DNA of 64,000 nucleotides from Thioclava sp. GXIMD2076 (GTDB lineage Bacteria; Pseudomonadota; Alphaproteobacteria; Rhodobacterales; Rhodobacteraceae), in contig NZ_CP149932.1 in NCBI RefSeq assembly GCF_037949795.1, positions 1,105,001 through 1,169,000 of the forward strand. Reading direction: 5' to 3'. Numbering within the stretch: the stretch's first letter is position 1; every line of letters starts with the position of its first letter. This document shows positions 35,857-45,219 of the stretch, piece by piece. The position numbers and the translations under genes are program-made. The notes beneath the pieces are model-generated. The model ran no database searches and was not told the origin of the DNA. It worked only from the letters and a program-made list of their open reading frames with translations.

Positions 35857-36783
35857 TTACTTGCCCAAGCAGTAACGCATGACGGCCTTTTGCGCATGCA
35901 GGCGGTTCTCGGCCTCGTCGAAGATCACCGAATGCGGCCCGTCCATGATCTCGCTGGTGGCCTCGTCATTGCGATGCGCGGGCAGGCAATGCATGAAGAG
36001 CGCATCGGGATTGGCGTGTTTCATCAGCTCCGCGTTGACCTGATAGGGGCGCAGCTGGTTATGGCGACGCTCCTTGGCTGATTCGGGGTCATGCATCGAG
36101 ACCCATGTATCGGTCACGATCAGATCGGCCCCTTCGACGGCCTTCACCGGATCGCGCTCGATCTCGCATTTCACGCCCATATTGCGCGCGAAATCGACCC
36201 ACTCGCGCTCGGGGTCGAGCGTTTGCGGGCCGGTAAATGTGAAATCGAAGCCGAACTGGCCTGCCGCATGCATGAAGGAGGCGCAGACATTGTTGCCGTC
36301 GCCCGACCAGACCACCTTCTTGCCCTTGATCGGCCCGCGATGCTCCTCGAAGGTCATGATATCGGCCATGATCTGGCAGGGATGGGTGCGGTTGGTCAGG
36401 CCGTTGATCACCGGCACGGTGGCATATTCTGCCATCTCCAGAAGGGTCTCTTCCTCGAAGGTGCGGATCATGATCAGGTCCACATAGCGCGACAGCACAC
36501 GGGCGGTATCGGCAATCGTCTCGCCATGGCCAAGCTGCATGTCCGAGCCCGACAACACGAGCGTCTGCCCGCCCATCTGGCGCACCCCTACATCGAAGCT
36601 CACGCGGGTCCGCGTCGAGGGTTTCTCGAAGATCAGTGCGACCATATGGCCATCCAGCGGCTTTTCCGCATCGGCCATACCCTTGGGCTGGCCGCGGCGG
36701 GCATCCTTCATGGCGCGCGCCTGATCGATCATGGCCCGGAGATCGGCCTGCGAGGTTTTATGGATATCAAGGAAATGGTTCAT
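35857..36783 (-). CDS. argF: Ornithine carbamoyltransferase
   Basis: Converts ornithine and carbamoyl phosphate to citrulline. The 308-residue protein has the carbamoyl-phosphate motif STRTR (56-60), HPCQIMAD, and the catalytic HCLPAHR near the C-terminus. It directly follows argD (43 bases) in the same direction, joining two consecutive arginine-pathway steps. Confidence 0.97.
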   Translation of the reverse strand: MNHFLDIHKTSQADLRAMIDQARAMKDARRGQPKGMADAEKPLDGHMVALIFEKPSTRTRVSFDVGVRQMGGQTLVLSGSDMQLGHGETIADTARVLSRYVDLIMIRTFEEETLLEMAEYATVPVINGLTNRTHPCQIMADIMTFEEHRGPIKGKKVVWSGDGNNVCASFMHAAGQFGFDFTFTGPQTLDPEREWVDFARNMGVKCEIERDPVKAVEGADLIVTDTWVSMHDPESAKERRHNQLRPYQVNAELMKHANPDALFMHCLPAHRNDEATSEIMDGPHSVIFDEAENRLHAQKAVMRYCLGK

Positions 36784-36826
36784 CGGTCTTGCTTTCTGTC
36801 TCCCGAAAGGCTCGGGGTCTTTCGGG

Positions 36827-38008
36827 TCAGTTGCTTTTGGCCTCGAGGCTCTGGGCGGCGCGGTCCAGACGGTTCACCGCCTCGCTCAGATCCTCTTCCG
36901 AGATATTCAGTGCGGGCAGCAGGCGCAGCACATTATCGCCTGCGGGCACGCTCAGCAGATGCTGGGCGTAGGCCGCCTGCACCACATCGCCGCAGGGCAC
37001 CTTGCATTTCAGGCCCAGCATCAGGCCCATGCCGCGCACCTCCTCGAAGATATCGGGATGGGTGGCCACGAGCCCTTCGAGCTTCTGGCGCATGAAGCCC
37101 GCCTTGGCGTTGACCGCATCGAGGAAGGCCGGATCAGTGACGATCTCGATGACTTTGGCGCCGATCGCGCAGCCCAGCGGGTTGCCGCCATAGGTGGAGC
37201 CATGGGTGCCCGCGACCATGCCGGAGGCGGCCTCCTCGGTGGCCAGCACACCGCCCAGCGGGAAACCACCGCCGATGCCCTTGGCCATCATCATGATATC
37301 GGGGGTCACTCCCGACCATTCATGCGCAAAGAGCTTGCCGGTCCGCGCCACGCCACATTGAACCTCATCGAAGATCAACAGGATGCCGGTCTCGTCACAC
37401 AGCGCGCGCAATGCCTTCATATCCGCCTCGGGCAGCGGGCGGATGCCGCCCTCGCCCTGCACGGGCTCGATCCAGATCGCGGCCGTCTTGTCGGTGATGG
37501 TCGATTTGATGAGATCCATGTCGCCCCAGGCGATCTGCGTGAACCCGGGCAGCAGGGGGCCAAAGCCCTTCACCATCTTCTCGGCATGGGGCACAGCCGA
37601 GATCGCACCGGTCGAGCGGCCATGGAAGGCGCCATCGAAGGTGATGATCTCGGTCCGGTCCACGCCTTTGGAATACCAGTATTTGCGCGCCATCTTGATG
37701 GCCAGCTCGGCAGCCTCGGTGCCCGAGTTGGTAAAGAAGACCGTATCGGCAAAGCTGTTATCAACCAGCATATCCGCCAGCTTCTGTTGCAGCGGGATCT
37801 GGTAGAGGTTCGACACATGCCACAGTTTCTGCGCCTGATCGGTCAGCGCCTCGACCAGTTCCGGCGCGGCATGGCCCAGCACATTCACCGCGATACCAGC
37901 GCCCATATCCAGATATCGGCTGCCATCCTCCGTCTCGAGCCAGCTTCCCGATCCGCGGGTGAAGGCCAGCGGTGCGCGGTTATAGGTGGGCAGGACGGAC
38001 GGTATCAT
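36827..38008 (-). CDS. argD: Acetylornithine aminotransferase
   Basis: A PLP-dependent class III aminotransferase of arginine synthesis, which may also act as succinyl-diaminopimelate aminotransferase. 393 residues from the ATG at 38008; PLP lysine K243 in MMAKGIGGG, Asp214 in IFDEVQCG, and [12 protein letters not shown] (94-105). The upstream extension of the frame is rejected because a TTGACA lies in it (38060-38065). Operon argD-argF. Confidence 0.95.
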   Translation of the reverse strand: MIPSVLPTYNRAPLAFTRGSGSWLETEDGSRYLDMGAGIAVNVLGHAAPELVEALTDQAQKLWHVSNLYQIPLQQKLADMLVDNSFADTVFFTNSGTEAAELAIKMARKYWYSKGVDRTEIITFDGAFHGRSTGAISAVPHAEKMVKGFGPLLPGFTQIAWGDMDLIKSTITDKTAAIWIEPVQGEGGIRPLPEADMKALRALCDETGILLIFDEVQCGVARTGKLFAHEWSGVTPDIMMMAKGIGGGFPLGGVLATEEAASGMVAGTHGSTYGGNPLGCAIGAKVIEIVTDPAFLDAVNAKAGFMRQKLEGLVATHPDIFEEVRGMGLMLGLKCKVPCGDVVQAAYAQHLLSVPAGDNVLRLLPALNISEEDLSEAVNRLDRAAQSLEAKSN

Positions 38009-38059
38009 GGTGCAAACTCCATAAGGGAAGGCCCATTTGGTGCGACGAACCCCGAGGGG

Positions 38060-38065
38060 TGTCAA
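38060..38065 (-). promoter_or_regulatory. Possible -35 element of the argD-argF promoter
   Basis: A perfect TTGACA on the minus strand, 52 bases before the argD ATG. The -10 is weak; a CCCCTCGGGG palindrome lies between it and the start and could be an operator or leader stem. The remaining gap up to 38251 shows only a short CGCTAATCAGCG-type palindrome. Confidence 0.3.
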
Positions 38066-38251
38066 GGCTGGGGCCGATTGAAAGCTGTTTTAGGAAGGGG
38101 TGTGGCAATTGGCCACGTCAGATCACCCGCCACGGGGCGGATCGGCGCTAATCAGCGACGTCGGATAGGCGAGATATGGTCAAAACCTGTGATCATGCCC
38201 CGCCAATTAGCCGCGGATCGCATCGTTGTAAATCTGGATTCGTCATCCGGC

Positions 38252-39061
38252 TCAGGATTTCAGCCGGAACCCCACGCGGAACCAGTACCATGCCAGACCC
38301 AGCACGATGCAGAGCCAGAGCGCGATGACCCCCACGCCCTGCAAAGGCGAGGCATCCGATGCCCCGATGAAGCCGTAGCGCGCGCCGTCGATCAGGAAAA
38401 AGACGGGGTTCCAGTGCGAGAGCGCCTGAAAGAACGGGGGCAGGGCCTCGACCGAATAGAAGGTGCCCGACAGGAAGGAGAGCGGCGTGATGACGAAATT
38501 GGTGAAGGCCGCCATCTGGTCGAACTTATTGGCGATGATCGCGGCCAGAAGGCCCAGGCCCCCCATCAGCATGGCACCCAGCACCACAAATAAAAGTGCC
38601 CAGAGCGGATGCGCGATCCCCTGACCGATAGAGACAAACAGTCCCGCGCTGATCACCGCCGCGACAAGCAGCGACCGGCCGATTGCACCCGCCAGAAAGC
38701 CCACCAGAAGCTCCCACGGGGCCAGCGGCGGCATCAGCGTATCCACGATGTTGCCCTGAATCTTGGCCACCACAAGCGAGGAGGAGGTATTGGCGAAGGC
38801 GTTCTGGATTACCGTCATCATAAGGATACCCGGCGCGAGGAAGGCGAGGAAGGGCACCCCCATCACATCGGCGCGCCCCTTGCCGAAGGCCAGCGCGAAC
38901 ACCACCAGAAACAGCCCTGCCGTGATCAGCGGAGCCAGAACAGTCTGCTGCCAGACCGACATGAAGCGGCGGTTCTCGCGATGGGCAAGGCTGTAGAGCC
39001 CCAGCCAGTTCACGCGCCCGAAGCGTCTGACGCCCATCTCGCTCTTTGCCTGTGCGCTCAT
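38252..39061 (-). CDS. ABC-2 type transporter permease
   Basis: 269 residues with six hydrophobic helices and ABC-2 permease features (N-terminal NRRFMSVWQQTVLAPLI, later FAFLAPGILMM-like and GTFYSVEALPPFFQALSHWNP). Such permeases export polysaccharide, lipid-linked or drug substrates together with a separate ATPase. No ATPase gene is next to it in this window (argD on one side, gcrA on the other), so the partner must be distant. Substrate unknown. Confidence 0.85.
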   Translation of the reverse strand: MSAQAKSEMGVRRFGRVNWLGLYSLAHRENRRFMSVWQQTVLAPLITAGLFLVVFALAFGKGRADVMGVPFLAFLAPGILMMTVIQNAFANTSSSLVVAKIQGNIVDTLMPPLAPWELLVGFLAGAIGRSLLVAAVISAGLFVSIGQGIAHPLWALLFVVLGAMLMGGLGLLAAIIANKFDQMAAFTNFVITPLSFLSGTFYSVEALPPFFQALSHWNPVFFLIDGARYGFIGASDASPLQGVGVIALWLCIVLGLAWYWFRVGFRLKS

Positions 39062-39256
39062 CTGTGTCGTCGTCCTTCATCCAATAGGCCTGCCTGCGTC
39101 TGCCGCGCGCCCGCAGGCGGGCATTTTGCGTCGGTGCACTACCTAGTGGCCAAAGGGCATTCGGGCAACTAAGGCACACTGCGTCCGGCATCTGCACAAG
39201 AACACAGCTTCTCGTGCTCTGGCATCTTGAAAAAGGGGCTATGGCGGGGTAAATCC

Positions 39257-39352
39257 ATGGCTCTTGAACTTCCGGAGCCGGAAAACCCTTGGGTGACCTT
39301 GGGCCCGTCCGGACCGGAACAGCGAAAGGAAACCCATGTCCTGGACCGATGA
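39257..39352 (+). CDS. Possible short upstream reading frame overlapping the gcrA start
   Basis: ATG at 39257, seven bases after GGGG, opens a 31-codon Pro/Glu-rich frame that stops at 39350-39352, 17 bases inside gcrA in another frame. It could couple or regulate gcrA translation. There is no homology evidence; it may be chance. Confidence 0.25.
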   Translation: MALELPEPENPWVTLGPSGPEQRKETHVLDR

Positions 39353-39986
39353 ACGCGTCGAAACTCTGAAAAAGATGTGGTCCGAGGGCCAGTCTGCCAG
39401 CCAGATCGCAAAGGAACTGGGTGGGGTGACCCGTAACGCCGTGATCGGCAAAGTTCACCGTCTCGGCCTTTCGAACCGCACGGCCGCCAGCGAGGCCGCG
39501 GCCCCTGCCGCCGCAGCGCCTGCCGCGAAACCCGCGCCGGAGCCGAAACCCGAGCCGAAACCCGCCGCTGCCGCACCGGCACGCCCCGCGCCCAAGCCCG
39601 CCGCTCCGGCGGCTGCCGCGCGTCCCGCGCCCGAGCCCGCGCCCAAGCCAGAGGCGGAGCCCGTCACGGATGAGGCGGCTGACGAGGTCGTGGCCGCGCC
39701 GATGCGCCGCCAGATCATTCCCGCAGGCCAGCCGCTCCCGCCGCAGCCCTCGGCCAACGAGATCAGTCCCGAGGCGCTGGCCCGCGTAGGCGAGATCGAG
39801 AAACATGCCAAGAAGCTCACCCTGATGGAGCTGACCGAGCGCACCTGCAAATGGCCGATCGGCGATCCGGCGACCGATGATTTCTGGTTCTGCGGCCTGC
39901 CGACCCAATCGGGCAAACCCTATTGCGAGGCGCATGTGGGTGTGGCCTTCCAGCCGATGAGCTCGCGCCGCGACCGCCGCCGCTGA
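39336..39986 (+). CDS. gcrA: Cell-cycle regulator GcrA
   Basis: GcrA is an alphaproteobacterial sigma-70 cofactor that activates promoters carrying CcrM-methylated GANTC sites. 216 residues: N-terminal DNA-binding domain (1-48, SWTDERVETLKKMWSEG and NAVIGKVHRLGLSNR), a long Pro/Ala/Lys/Glu-rich linker (about 52-110), and a C-terminal sigma-binding domain with conserved CKWPIGDP and the FCGLP...GKPYCEAH block. The AAAGGA ribosome site gives this start. The linker is longer and more repetitive than in Caulobacter (173 residues). Confidence 0.95.
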   Translation: MSWTDERVETLKKMWSEGQSASQIAKELGGVTRNAVIGKVHRLGLSNRTAASEAAAPAAAAPAAKPAPEPKPEPKPAAAAPARPAPKPAAPAAAARPAPEPAPKPEAEPVTDEAADEVVAAPMRRQIIPAGQPLPPQPSANEISPEALARVGEIEKHAKKLTLMELTERTCKWPIGDPATDDFWFCGLPTQSGKPYCEAHVGVAFQPMSSRRDRRR

Positions 39987-40006
39987 GCCCTGGCGTCCTG
40001 TAAAAG

Positions 40007-40038
40007 AAAAACCCGCAGCCTTCCGGTTGCGGGTTTTT
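40007..40038 (+). terminator. Terminator of gcrA
   Basis: An 11-bp AAAAACCCGCA/TGCGGGTTTTT stem with a ten-base loop and T-run, 20 bases past the gcrA stop; its A-rich left arm lets it also end the convergent lipoprotein gene. Confidence 0.85.
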
Positions 40039-40060
40039 CCATGTCCTGAGCGTGGTGGCT

Positions 40061-40228
40061 TCAGTTCGCGGTGGCTGCACCCACGGTGCCGCCGACCACG
40101 GCGCCTGCAGGGCCTGCCACCAATGCGCCGCCCAGACCGCCGGTCGCCGCGCGCTCGGTCGCGTTATGGCCGCAGGCGGCGAGCAGGGCGAGAACGGCAA
40201 TCGCAGGGGTCATTTTCACGAGTTTCAT
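40061..40228 (-). CDS. Small lipoprotein
   Basis: 55 residues from the ATG at 40228 (AAAGGA upstream). A hydrophobic signal ends in the lipobox LLAAC with Cys20, followed by a Gly/Ala-rich segment GGLGGALVAGPAGAVVGGTVGAA resembling a glycine-zipper. Such small lipoproteins are typical of Rhodobacteraceae envelopes; function unknown. It lies between gcrA and hemE. Confidence 0.7.
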   Translation of the reverse strand: MKLVKMTPAIAVLALLAACGHNATERAATGGLGGALVAGPAGAVVGGTVGAATAN

Positions 40229-40306
40229 CGCAATCATCCTTTCAAATACATTGAAAGCTAGACGCATGAACGCCCAAAAGGTTCCCCCCGCGTTAAAGAG
40301 CGTTTC

Positions 40307-41338
40307 TTACATGCTGCGCACGGTCTCGATCATCAGGGCTACATTCTCGGGATCGGCATCGGGGGTGATGCCATGGCCCAGATTGAAGATATGCGGGCCG
40401 TTGCGGAAAGCCTCGACCACATGGCGGGTCTCCTCGACCAATGCCTGACCGCCGGTGACCATATGGCGCGAGGCCAGATTGCCCTGCACGCAGCCCGAGA
40501 CCTGCACATGCTCTGCCGCCCATTCGGGGCTGACCGAATTGTCGATGGCCACGCAATCGGCACCGGTTTTCTGGTGGAATCCGATATAGCCCTCGCCCGC
40601 TTCGCGCGGGAAGGCGATGACCGGCAGGCCGGGGAAGCGGGCCTTCATCTCTTTGGTGATGCGGGCGGCGGGCTTGACGGCGAATTCCTCGAAATCCGCG
40701 CCCTTGAGCGAGCCTGCCCAGCTGTCGAAGAGCTTCACAACCTCGGCACCGGCTTCGACCTGCTTGGACAGATATTCGATGGTCGCATCGGTCAGCAGGT
40801 CGATCAGGGCGGCAAATGTGGCGCGGTCCTCGTCTTTCAGCTTATGCGCGGGACCCTGATCGGGCGTGCCGCGACCGGCGACCATATAGGTGGCCACCGT
40901 CCATGGCGCACCGGCAAAGCCGATCAGCGTGGTTTCCTTGGGCAGTTCCTGCGACAGGATTTTCACCGTCTCGTAAACGGGGTTCAGCACCTCGTGGATA
41001 TCGTCACGGGTCTTCAGCCCGCGCAGCCCCTCGGGGCCGGTAATCGTCGAGAGCCGCGGGCCTTCGCCGGTGACAAACCACAGATCCGCGCCAAGCGCCT
41101 GCGGCAAAAGAAGAATATCGGCAAACAGGATCGCCGCATCGAACCCGTAACGGCGGATCGGCTGGAGCGTAACCTCGGCGGCCAGTTCGGGGTTGTAGCA
41201 CAGCGACAGGAAATCGCCCGCCTTGGCGCGGGTGGCGCGGTATTCCGGCAGGTAACGCCCTGCCTGCCGCATCATCCAGATCGGGGGGGTGGGCAGGCGC
41301 TCGCCGCGTAGGGCGCGCAGGATCGTTTTGTCGGCCAT
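40307..41338 (-). CDS. hemE: Uroporphyrinogen decarboxylase
   Basis: Decarboxylates the four acetate groups of uroporphyrinogen III to coproporphyrinogen III in haem and bacteriochlorophyll synthesis. The 343-residue TIM-barrel protein has the signature [17 protein letters not shown] (about 17-33) and [13 protein letters not shown]. It is divergent from hemC, an order known in Rhodobacter. Confidence 0.97.
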   Translation of the reverse strand: MADKTILRALRGERLPTPPIWMMRQAGRYLPEYRATRAKAGDFLSLCYNPELAAEVTLQPIRRYGFDAAILFADILLLPQALGADLWFVTGEGPRLSTITGPEGLRGLKTRDDIHEVLNPVYETVKILSQELPKETTLIGFAGAPWTVATYMVAGRGTPDQGPAHKLKDEDRATFAALIDLLTDATIEYLSKQVEAGAEVVKLFDSWAGSLKGADFEEFAVKPAARITKEMKARFPGLPVIAFPREAGEGYIGFHQKTGADCVAIDNSVSPEWAAEHVQVSGCVQGNLASRHMVTGGQALVEETRHVVEAFRNGPHIFNLGHGITPDADPENVALMIETVRSM

Positions 41339-41362
41339 CTCGTCACTCCTTGGTTGCGCTCT

Positions 41363-41392
41363 CTAGAACAAGCTGTGGGGGTTCGTGTCAAG
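41363..41392 (-). promoter_or_regulatory. Putative promoter of hemE
   Basis: On the minus strand a perfect TTGACA (41392-41387) and TTCTAG (41368-41363) with 18 bases between give a likely start near 41355, 17 bases before the hemE ATG. Confidence 0.45.
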
Positions 41393-41474
41393 CTATGCGC
41401 TGTGCACAAAGCCCGAGTGGCTTTTGTCATGGGCCTTCTTGCAAGGGCGCACGCGCGGGGCTAAGGCTATGGCC

Positions 41475-42434
41475 ATGACACAGATGCCCTCTCCCGATCA
41501 GCCCTTGAAGCTTGGCACCCGCGGCAGCCCGCTGGCACTGGCTCAGGCCTATGAAACCCGTGCCCGCCTGATGGCGGCGCATGATCTCCCCGAAGCCGCC
41601 TTCGAGGTGGTGGTGATCAAGACGACCGGCGATGACCGCGCGATGATCGCCTCCGACAAGCCGCTCAAGGAGATCGGCAACAAGGGCCTCTTCACGAAGG
41701 AGATCGAGGAGGCGATGCTGGAGGGGCGGATCGATATCGCGATCCACTCGATGAAGGACATGCCGACGGTCCAGCCCGAAGGGCTGATCCTCGACACCTA
41801 TCTGCCGCGCGAGGATGTGCGCGATGCCTTCGTGTCTCTGAAGGCCGCCGGTATCGGGGATCTGCCCGAGGGCGCTGTCGTGGGCACGTCGAGCCTGCGC
41901 CGCCGTGCGCAGCTCCTTTATCGCCGTCCCGATCTAAAGCTCGTCGAGTTCCGCGGCAATGTGCAGACGCGCCGCCAGAAGCTCGCCGATGGGGTGGCAG
42001 AGGCCACCTTCCTCGCGATGGCGGGCCTCAACCGTCTGGGCATGACCGAGCTGGCCTCGGGTGCCATCGACCCCGAAGAGATGCTGCCCGCCGTGGCCCA
42101 AGGGGCCATCGGGATCGAACGCCGGACGGGTGACGAGCGTGCGGCCATGCTCCTGTCGCCCATCCACGATATTCCTACCGAGCAGCGCCTGAATGCCGAG
42201 CGCGCCTTCCTCGCCACTCTTGATGGCTCCTGCGAGACGCCGATTGCGGGTCTTGCGCTGATCGAGGGGTCCGAGATCTGGATGCGTGGCGAGATCCTGC
42301 GTCCCGACGGGTCCGAATGCCTGCGCGCCGAGGGCCGTGCCAGCCTGTCGGATGCCGAAGAACTGGGGGTCGATATCGCACGCAAGCTTCTCGATCAGGC
42401 ACCTGCAGGATTTTTCGACTGGAAGGACGCGTAA
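41475..42434 (+). CDS. hemC: Hydroxymethylbilane synthase
   Basis: Polymerises four porphobilinogens to hydroxymethylbilane. 319 residues from the ATG at 41475 (AAGG eight bases upstream; an ATG two codons earlier is possible). Conserved KLGTRGSPLALAQA (12-25), catalytic Asp95 in HSMKDMPT, RGNVQTR (160-166) and the dipyrromethane-cofactor Cys253 in GSCETPI. Ends before a clear terminator. Confidence 0.96.
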   Translation: MTQMPSPDQPLKLGTRGSPLALAQAYETRARLMAAHDLPEAAFEVVVIKTTGDDRAMIASDKPLKEIGNKGLFTKEIEEAMLEGRIDIAIHSMKDMPTVQPEGLILDTYLPREDVRDAFVSLKAAGIGDLPEGAVVGTSSLRRRAQLLYRRPDLKLVEFRGNVQTRRQKLADGVAEATFLAMAGLNRLGMTELASGAIDPEEMLPAVAQGAIGIERRTGDERAAMLLSPIHDIPTEQRLNAERAFLATLDGSCETPIAGLALIEGSEIWMRGEILRPDGSECLRAEGRASLSDAEELGVDIARKLLDQAPAGFFDWKDA

Positions 42435-42483
42435 GATGCTGCCTCCATCAACGGGACGCGTCTAATGGATAGTAAGATGGTAA

Positions 42484-42511
42484 CGGGGGCGCGCAAGGCC
42501 CCCGCTTTCTT
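42484..42511 (+). terminator. Terminator of hemC that fixes the start of the next gene
   Basis: CGGGGGC-GCGCAAG-GCCCCCG stem followed by CTTTCTT, 50 bases after hemC. The next gene's frame is open through it, but using a start before it would put a terminator inside coding sequence. Confidence 0.65.
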
Positions 42512-42524
42512 GATGGAAACCGGT

Positions 42525-43898
42525 ATGCTGCTTGACCGTCTGCGCGATCTTCTGGGGGCCGATCATGTGCTGACCGGCGCCGATATGGCGGGCTATGGCG
42601 ACGAATTTACCGGCCATTACCACTGGGCGCCGCTGGCCGTGTTGCGCCCCGCAACCACCGACGAGGTATCGGGTATCCTGCGGCTGGCCTCCGAGAGCCG
42701 CACGCCGGTGGTGCCCGTGTCGGGTGGCACGGGGCTCAATGGCGGGCATGAGGCGCAGGGCCGCCTGATGATTTCGCTGGCCCGCATGAACCGGATCCGC
42801 GATTTCAACCCTGCCGCCCGCACCATCTCGGTCGAGGCGGGGGTGATCTTGCAGACCATCCACGAGAATGTGGCCCGCGAGGGGCTGATGTTCCCGCTGA
42901 GCTTCGGGGCGAAGGGCTCGGCCATGGTCGGCGGGTTCCTGTCGACCAATGCGGGTGGCTCGAATGTGGTGCGCTATGGCAATGCCCGCGCGCTCTGTCT
43001 GGGGCTCGAGGTCGTGATGGCCGATGGAGCGGTGATGAACCTTATGACCGCGCTGCATAAGGACAATACGGGCTATGACCTGCGCGATCTGATGATCGGA
43101 GCCGAAGGCACGCTGGGCGTGATCACGGCGGCCGTTTTGCATCTGGTGCCCGAGCCCGCCGCCCGTGCCACGGCGCTTCTGGCGCTGCCCGGTTTCCCGC
43201 AGGCGCTAAGCCTGCTGAACCGTCTCCAGACGGGGACGGGCGGTGCGATCGAGGCCTATGAATATCTGCCCGATCTGTTCTTCGACCGGATGGCGAGATA
43301 CAAGCCCGACTGGACCTGTCCGATCACGCCCGCGCCGGTGAATATCCTGCTGGAGATCGCCACCACCGTGCCCGGCGACAATCCGCAATCGCGGCTCGAG
43401 GATCTGCTTGAGGCGCCGCTCGAGGCGGGCGATATCCTCGATGCGGTCGTGGCCTCCTCCGAGGCGCAGCGCAGCTACCTCTGGACGATGCGCGAATCGG
43501 CGGCCGAGGTGTCGCTCAACGAGGACCCGCTGGTCGATACCGATGTGTCGCTTCCCCTCGATCTGATCGAGCCATGGTTGAACCGTATGAATGCCGAGGT
43601 GTCGCGCCTCGATCCGCAGGCGCGGATGATGGCGATCGGGCATCTGGGCGATGGCAACCTGCATTACACCGTCTATCCCTCGGAGAAAGCTTTCGTCGCG
43701 CCGATCCGCGATGCGATCTCGCGCGAGGCGGTGATCATGGGCGGCAGTTTCTCGGCCGAGCATGGGGTGGGTCTGTCGAAGCTGGGGTCGATGGCGAAAT
43801 ACAAGGATCCTGTGGCGCTGCGCACGATGCGCGCGATCAAGGCCGCCCTCGATCCGCTCGGTATCCTCAATCCCGGCAAGACGGTGCCCGAAGCCTGA
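42525..43898 (+). CDS. FAD-linked oxidase, D-2-hydroxyacid dehydrogenase family
   Basis: 457 residues from the ATG at 42525. N-terminal FAD-binding PCMH domain with RPATTDEVSGILRLASE and PVSGGTGLNGGH, and a C-terminal FAD-oxidase domain with HLGDGNLHYTVYP and EHGVGLSKLG. This family oxidises D-lactate, glycolate or D-2-hydroxyglutarate; the single-subunit size and glycine-rich sites fit a D-2-hydroxyglutarate or D-lactate enzyme, substrate unproven. Earlier starts at 42465 or 42513 lie in or right at a terminator. Confidence 0.85.
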   Translation: MLLDRLRDLLGADHVLTGADMAGYGDEFTGHYHWAPLAVLRPATTDEVSGILRLASESRTPVVPVSGGTGLNGGHEAQGRLMISLARMNRIRDFNPAARTISVEAGVILQTIHENVAREGLMFPLSFGAKGSAMVGGFLSTNAGGSNVVRYGNARALCLGLEVVMADGAVMNLMTALHKDNTGYDLRDLMIGAEGTLGVITAAVLHLVPEPAARATALLALPGFPQALSLLNRLQTGTGGAIEAYEYLPDLFFDRMARYKPDWTCPITPAPVNILLEIATTVPGDNPQSRLEDLLEAPLEAGDILDAVVASSEAQRSYLWTMRESAAEVSLNEDPLVDTDVSLPLDLIEPWLNRMNAEVSRLDPQARMMAIGHLGDGNLHYTVYPSEKAFVAPIRDAISREAVIMGGSFSAEHGVGLSKLGSMAKYKDPVALRTMRAIKAALDPLGILNPGKTVPEA

Positions 43899-43989
43899 TC
43901 TGTGCAGGGCGGCGATGCCCGCCCTGCGGCCAAGGGGATTGCAGCCATGCTCAGGAACGGGCATTGGGGGGACATGCGAAAGGAATCCC

Positions 43990-45219
43990 ATGTCCGTCCT
44001 TGCTGCCTATAAACCGCTGGTCAAAGATCCCGCGCTTCTGCTCACCGCCGCCCTTATGGTGCTGTTCGGTGCGCATGTGGCCTCGCTTTTGCCACAGGCC
44101 TCGACCATCGCGGTGACGGTCTTCGGGCTGGATGACGGGGCCTACTCGCGCATTCTCGTGGTGGCGTCGGTCATTGCGGTGACAACCTCGGTGGGCTTCG
44201 GGATTATCGCCGACCAGCGGGCCAACCGGCGCGCCATCGCGCTGGTCTCGGGCGTGTTCCTGACGCTGGGCTCGGGGCTGATGACCCTGCATCCGGGCCC
44301 GGTGACCTTTGTTCTGGCGCATGCGATCTTCGTGCCGCTTTCCTCCACGCTCTTCGGGCAGATGTTCGCGCTGGGGCGGCTGGCAGCCTCGGTCCACCCC
44401 AAACGCGAGCGCGAGGCGATCCAGTCGAGTCTGCGCGCGCTCTTCGCGCTGCCATGGCTGGGCGTGCTGCCGATCTGGTCGCTGGCCTTCGGCGCGGGCG
44501 TCGATCTGATGACCATCTATCCGGTCTGTCTCTGTCTGGCGCTGGCCGTTCTGGTGCTGACCTTCTTTTTCTGGCCGCGCGACGGGGCAACCCGCTGGCC
44601 TGATCCGAAATCCGGCCTGACCTTCCGCCAGTCGCTTCAGGAGATGGGCGATTGGCGCATCCTCGTGCGCGTCGTGGCGCTGGGGGCGATCAATGGCGGC
44701 GTGGTGCTCTATCTGGTGCTGATCGGGCTTGTGTTCGCGCAGGTGCCCGGACGGGGGGCGGGCGATGTCTCGCTTTATGCCGCGATTACGGCGGGGCTCG
44801 AGGTGCCTTTGATGCTGATGGTGCCCGCGATCTCGATGCGGGTGCCGCGGATCACGCTGATCCTTGTGGGCACCGTGCTCTACTGCGTGCATCTGGCCTT
44901 CATTCCGGTGCTGGCGTCGAGCCCGCTTCTCTGGGTGCTGCCGGTTTTCGGAGCCTTGGGAGGCGCGTTCATTCTGACCCAGCCGATGGCTTATCTGCAG
45001 GATCTCCTGTCCTCGCGTCCGGGGGCGGGGGCGTCATTGCTGGCGTTGCAAAAGCTCATCGGCGATGTCTCGGGGGCAGCGGTCTTTGCCATCGGCGCAG
45101 CTGTGGCGGGCTACGGGTTTGTCGCAATGCTCGGATCCGCCCTGGCGATCCTGGCCGCCATGGCGCTTTTTGTGATGGACCGCCGCACGGGCGGCTATCA
45201 GGGGCGTCACTCCACCTGA
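43990..45219 (+). CDS. MFS transporter (efflux type)
   Basis: 409 residues with twelve hydrophobic helices and major-facilitator signatures (GFGIIADQRANRRAIAL between helices 2 and 3). Similar in layout to sugar or drug efflux carriers; substrate unknown. The start at 43990 follows AAGGA; the earlier frame overlaps the dehydrogenase gene. Its 3' end overlaps the convergent tesA by 13 bases. Confidence 0.83.
   Translation: MSVLAAYKPLVKDPALLLTAALMVLFGAHVASLLPQASTIAVTVFGLDDGAYSRILVVASVIAVTTSVGFGIIADQRANRRAIALVSGVFLTLGSGLMTLHPGPVTFVLAHAIFVPLSSTLFGQMFALGRLAASVHPKREREAIQSSLRALFALPWLGVLPIWSLAFGAGVDLMTIYPVCLCLALAVLVLTFFFWPRDGATRWPDPKSGLTFRQSLQEMGDWRILVRVVALGAINGGVVLYLVLIGLVFAQVPGRGAGDVSLYAAITAGLEVPLMLMVPAISMRVPRITLILVGTVLYCVHLAFIPVLASSPLLWVLPVFGALGGAFILTQPMAYLQDLLSSRPGAGASLLALQKLIGDVSGAAVFAIGAAVAGYGFVAMLGSALAILAAMALFVMDRRTGGYQGRHST

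Noticed and set aside
43762..43989. Start of the MFS transporter inside the dehydrogenase gene
   Set aside because: The overlapping part has no membrane-protein character; the ATG at 43990 follows AAGGA and begins the first helix region.
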